In this document: in pieces, positions 62,701 through 64,000 of the stretch
Layout of the letters: each line of letters opens with the position of its first letter
Numbering within the stretch: position 1 is the stretch's first letter
Assembly (NCBI GenBank): GCA_001769385.1
Contig: MEPB01000060.1
Span: forward strand, 1-64,000
DNA length: 64,000 bases
Source: Bacteroidetes bacterium RIFCSPLOWO2_12_FULL_35_15
Lineage (GTDB): Bacteria; Bacteroidota; Bacteroidia; 2-12-FULL-35-15
Reading direction: 5' to 3'
Notes under the pieces: generated by a model
What the model saw: the letters and a program-made list of their open reading frames with translations, nothing else
What the model was told of the DNA's origin: nothing
Databases searched by the model: none
Made by a program: the position numbers and the translations under genes

Positions 62701-64000
62701 TTATTTTACAGCCTCTTCCTGCGCTAAAATTGTTTTGCGTTGCTCTAACATTTGGAAGTAAGACTCCAAACGGTTTTTAATATTCGCATACGAGAAATAA
62801 CGTGGGTCAACCAAGTCAGATTCAATAAATCCAACAGGAACACCGGTACGTTGTTCAATTTCACGCATGATCATCAATTGGCCTGCTGAGAAAGAGTTAC
62901 AGCTCTTGATGGAGTTAATCAAAAATCCATCTGCTTTGTATTCTCTCACATATTTTTCGATCAGATCAACACGTTGAGGCAAGTTCATATTTGTATAAAC
63001 ACTCATGCAATATTTTGCTAAACTTTCTAAGGGTTCAGAAGGATCGTGACGGAAACCAAGATCATAACAACCTCCAACTTTGGTATAAGTTGATGCAACA
63101 ATGATGGCACCCATATCATAAAATATTTTCCAGAATTCGCGGAAGTTGGTCCAGTTTGGAGGTCCTTCAATTACTAATCTGAAACGCTCTTCTTTCAATT
63201 CACCTTCAGGAGTGACAGGACCAAGTCCCAATCGCATACGCTCTTGCACCTCGTTCCATAATTCCTGATAATAAACTACTGCTTCTTTAGTTCCTCTGAA
63301 AGCCGTAAAAATCGGTCCGATGTAATAAACACCTGCAAAATAGGCATCAATAGGAGTCGGAACAGTTTTCGCGCTTTCTAAAATTTTCACTAACAGATCT
63401 TCTGCTTTAGCAGAATCAACCATCATATTCGAAAGACGTTTCATGTCAAACTTTTTGCCCGACACTTGTTCCATTTTAGGAATCACATCTTCCTGCAATT
63501 GTTTTACCATGTAGGTGATCTGGTCTTGTGTGATAACACCATCTTCCTGATAAGGCGTATGAAGCATGGCAACAGGAACGCCCGGATATAAACGTTCTAA
63601 ATTTTCGAACCATTTCAAAAATGTAAAACAACCGGTATAACTTAATAATAATAAATCAGGTGGTGGAAGTTGTTCACCTGTTGGCCCGATGTTGCCTTTC
63701 AGCATCATACCGATATCACATTTTACGTATGTACACACATCTTCAGAGAATCCAATCTTTTCAGCCTCCTTGATATACTCACCGGATTTTTTACGCATAC
63801 CGGATTGTAATGCATTGATCTCAGGATATACAGGCAACATATCAAAAGATAAGATCAATTCTGTAAGATTACCGGGAACAAATGTATATACTACCTTTTT
63901 TCCCAATTCTTTTGCCATACTTAATTCTTTGAATTGTTTGGAAAGCATTTCCTTTTGAAGGTTCATGCTTTTTTCTTTTATTGCTTCTACTGGTTCAGCC
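62701..64000 (-). CDS. bcrB: Benzoyl-CoA reductase subunit B (partial, runs off the right edge)
   Basis: The reading frame continues in phase past the ATG at 63966 to the last base, adding AEPVEAIKEKS before it, so the true start may be outside the window. Marks of BcrB/BadE are TFVPGNLTELILSFDM, PEINALQSGMRK, SEDVCTYVKCDIG, LLSYTGCFTFLKWF, GPPNWTNFREFWKIFYD and the C-terminal INSIKSCNSFSAGQLMIMRE. It forms with BcrC the benzoyl-CoA-binding half that holds the active-site [4Fe-4S] clusters. bcrC, first in the Thauera order C-B-A-D, is expected upstream, beyond base 64000. Confidence 0.94.
   Translation of the reverse strand, partial: AEPVEAIKEKSMNLQKEMLSKQFKELSMAKELGKKVVYTFVPGNLTELILSFDMLPVYPEINALQSGMRKKSGEYIKEAEKIGFSEDVCTYVKCDIGMMLKGNIGPTGEQLPPPDLLLLSYTGCFTFLKWFENLERLYPGVPVAMLHTPYQEDGVITQDQITYMVKQLQEDVIPKMEQVSGKKFDMKRLSNMMVDSAKAEDLLVKILESAKTVPTPIDAYFAGVYYIGPIFTAFRGTKEAVVYYQELWNEVQERMRLGLGPVTPEGELKEERFRLVIEGPPNWTNFREFWKIFYDMGAIIVASTYTKVGGCYDLGFRHDPSEPLESLAKYCMSVYTNMNLPQRVDLIEKYVREYKADGFLINSIKSCNSFSAGQLMIMREIEQRTGVPVGFIESDLVDPRYFSYANIKNRLESYFQMLEQRKTILAQEEAVK

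Overview
The window reads as a Bacteroidota chromosome segment. It is AT-rich, carries a fused lpxC/fabZ gene, TAnnTTTG-type -7 promoter elements, the type IX secretion regulator PorX, secreted proteins with CHU_C or type IX sorting tails, head-GIN (DUF2807), DUF4412 and DUF4258 proteins, and many hairpin repeats of the kind common in that phylum. No rRNA, tRNA or CRISPR array was seen.

Layout. 1-3.4 kb: the end of a SpoIIE-type phosphatase, then three same-direction accessory genes (a lipoprotein with a possible His/Cys dyad, a DUF2971 protein, a CxxC/HNH-like protein) separated by duplicated, partly palindromic elements that resemble integron cassette sites. 3.6-11.2 kb: Sfp-type PPTase, a RAYT (IS200-like) transposase with its REP hairpins, a lipid A acyltransferase, a long-chain acyl-CoA ligase and a TPR-CHAT protein. 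11.2-20.5 kb: core genes (spermidine synthase-like protein, ABC ATPase, lpxA, lpxC/fabZ, HD phosphohydrolase, porX, tsaE, ald, DUF4258). 20.6-41 kb: secreted and small proteins, aroB-aroA, MATE pump, a giant surface protein, YceI, DUF4412, YraN, pseudouridine synthase, AsmA, histidine kinase, HemW, cyclase, head-GIN protein.

41.3-64 kb is the striking part: almost every gene is on the minus strand and belongs to anaerobic benzoyl-CoA degradation. Present are bcrB (running off the right edge), bcrA and bcrD of an ATP-dependent class I benzoyl-CoA reductase; dch, had and oah, which take the cyclic dienoyl-CoA to 3-hydroxypimeloyl-CoA; a thiolase; and korDABC, a four-subunit 2-oxoacid:ferredoxin oxidoreductase that can supply the reduced ferredoxin. 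bcrC is not visible and is expected beyond the right edge. This is a Thauera-like gene complement in a Bacteroidota setting.

Inside the same run of genes is a second, unassigned ATP-dependent reductase or dehydratase module: a single BcrB/HgdB-like iron-sulfur protein, its own HgdC-like activator ATPase and a ketopantoate reductase-family dehydrogenase, next to an ADP-forming acyl-CoA synthetase and a 176-residue protein that looks like the isolated C-terminal part of an AMP-forming acyl-CoA ligase with its catalytic motifs lost. This module is the best candidate for an undescribed system. Assignments rest on recognised motifs and remembered family features; no database search was run.
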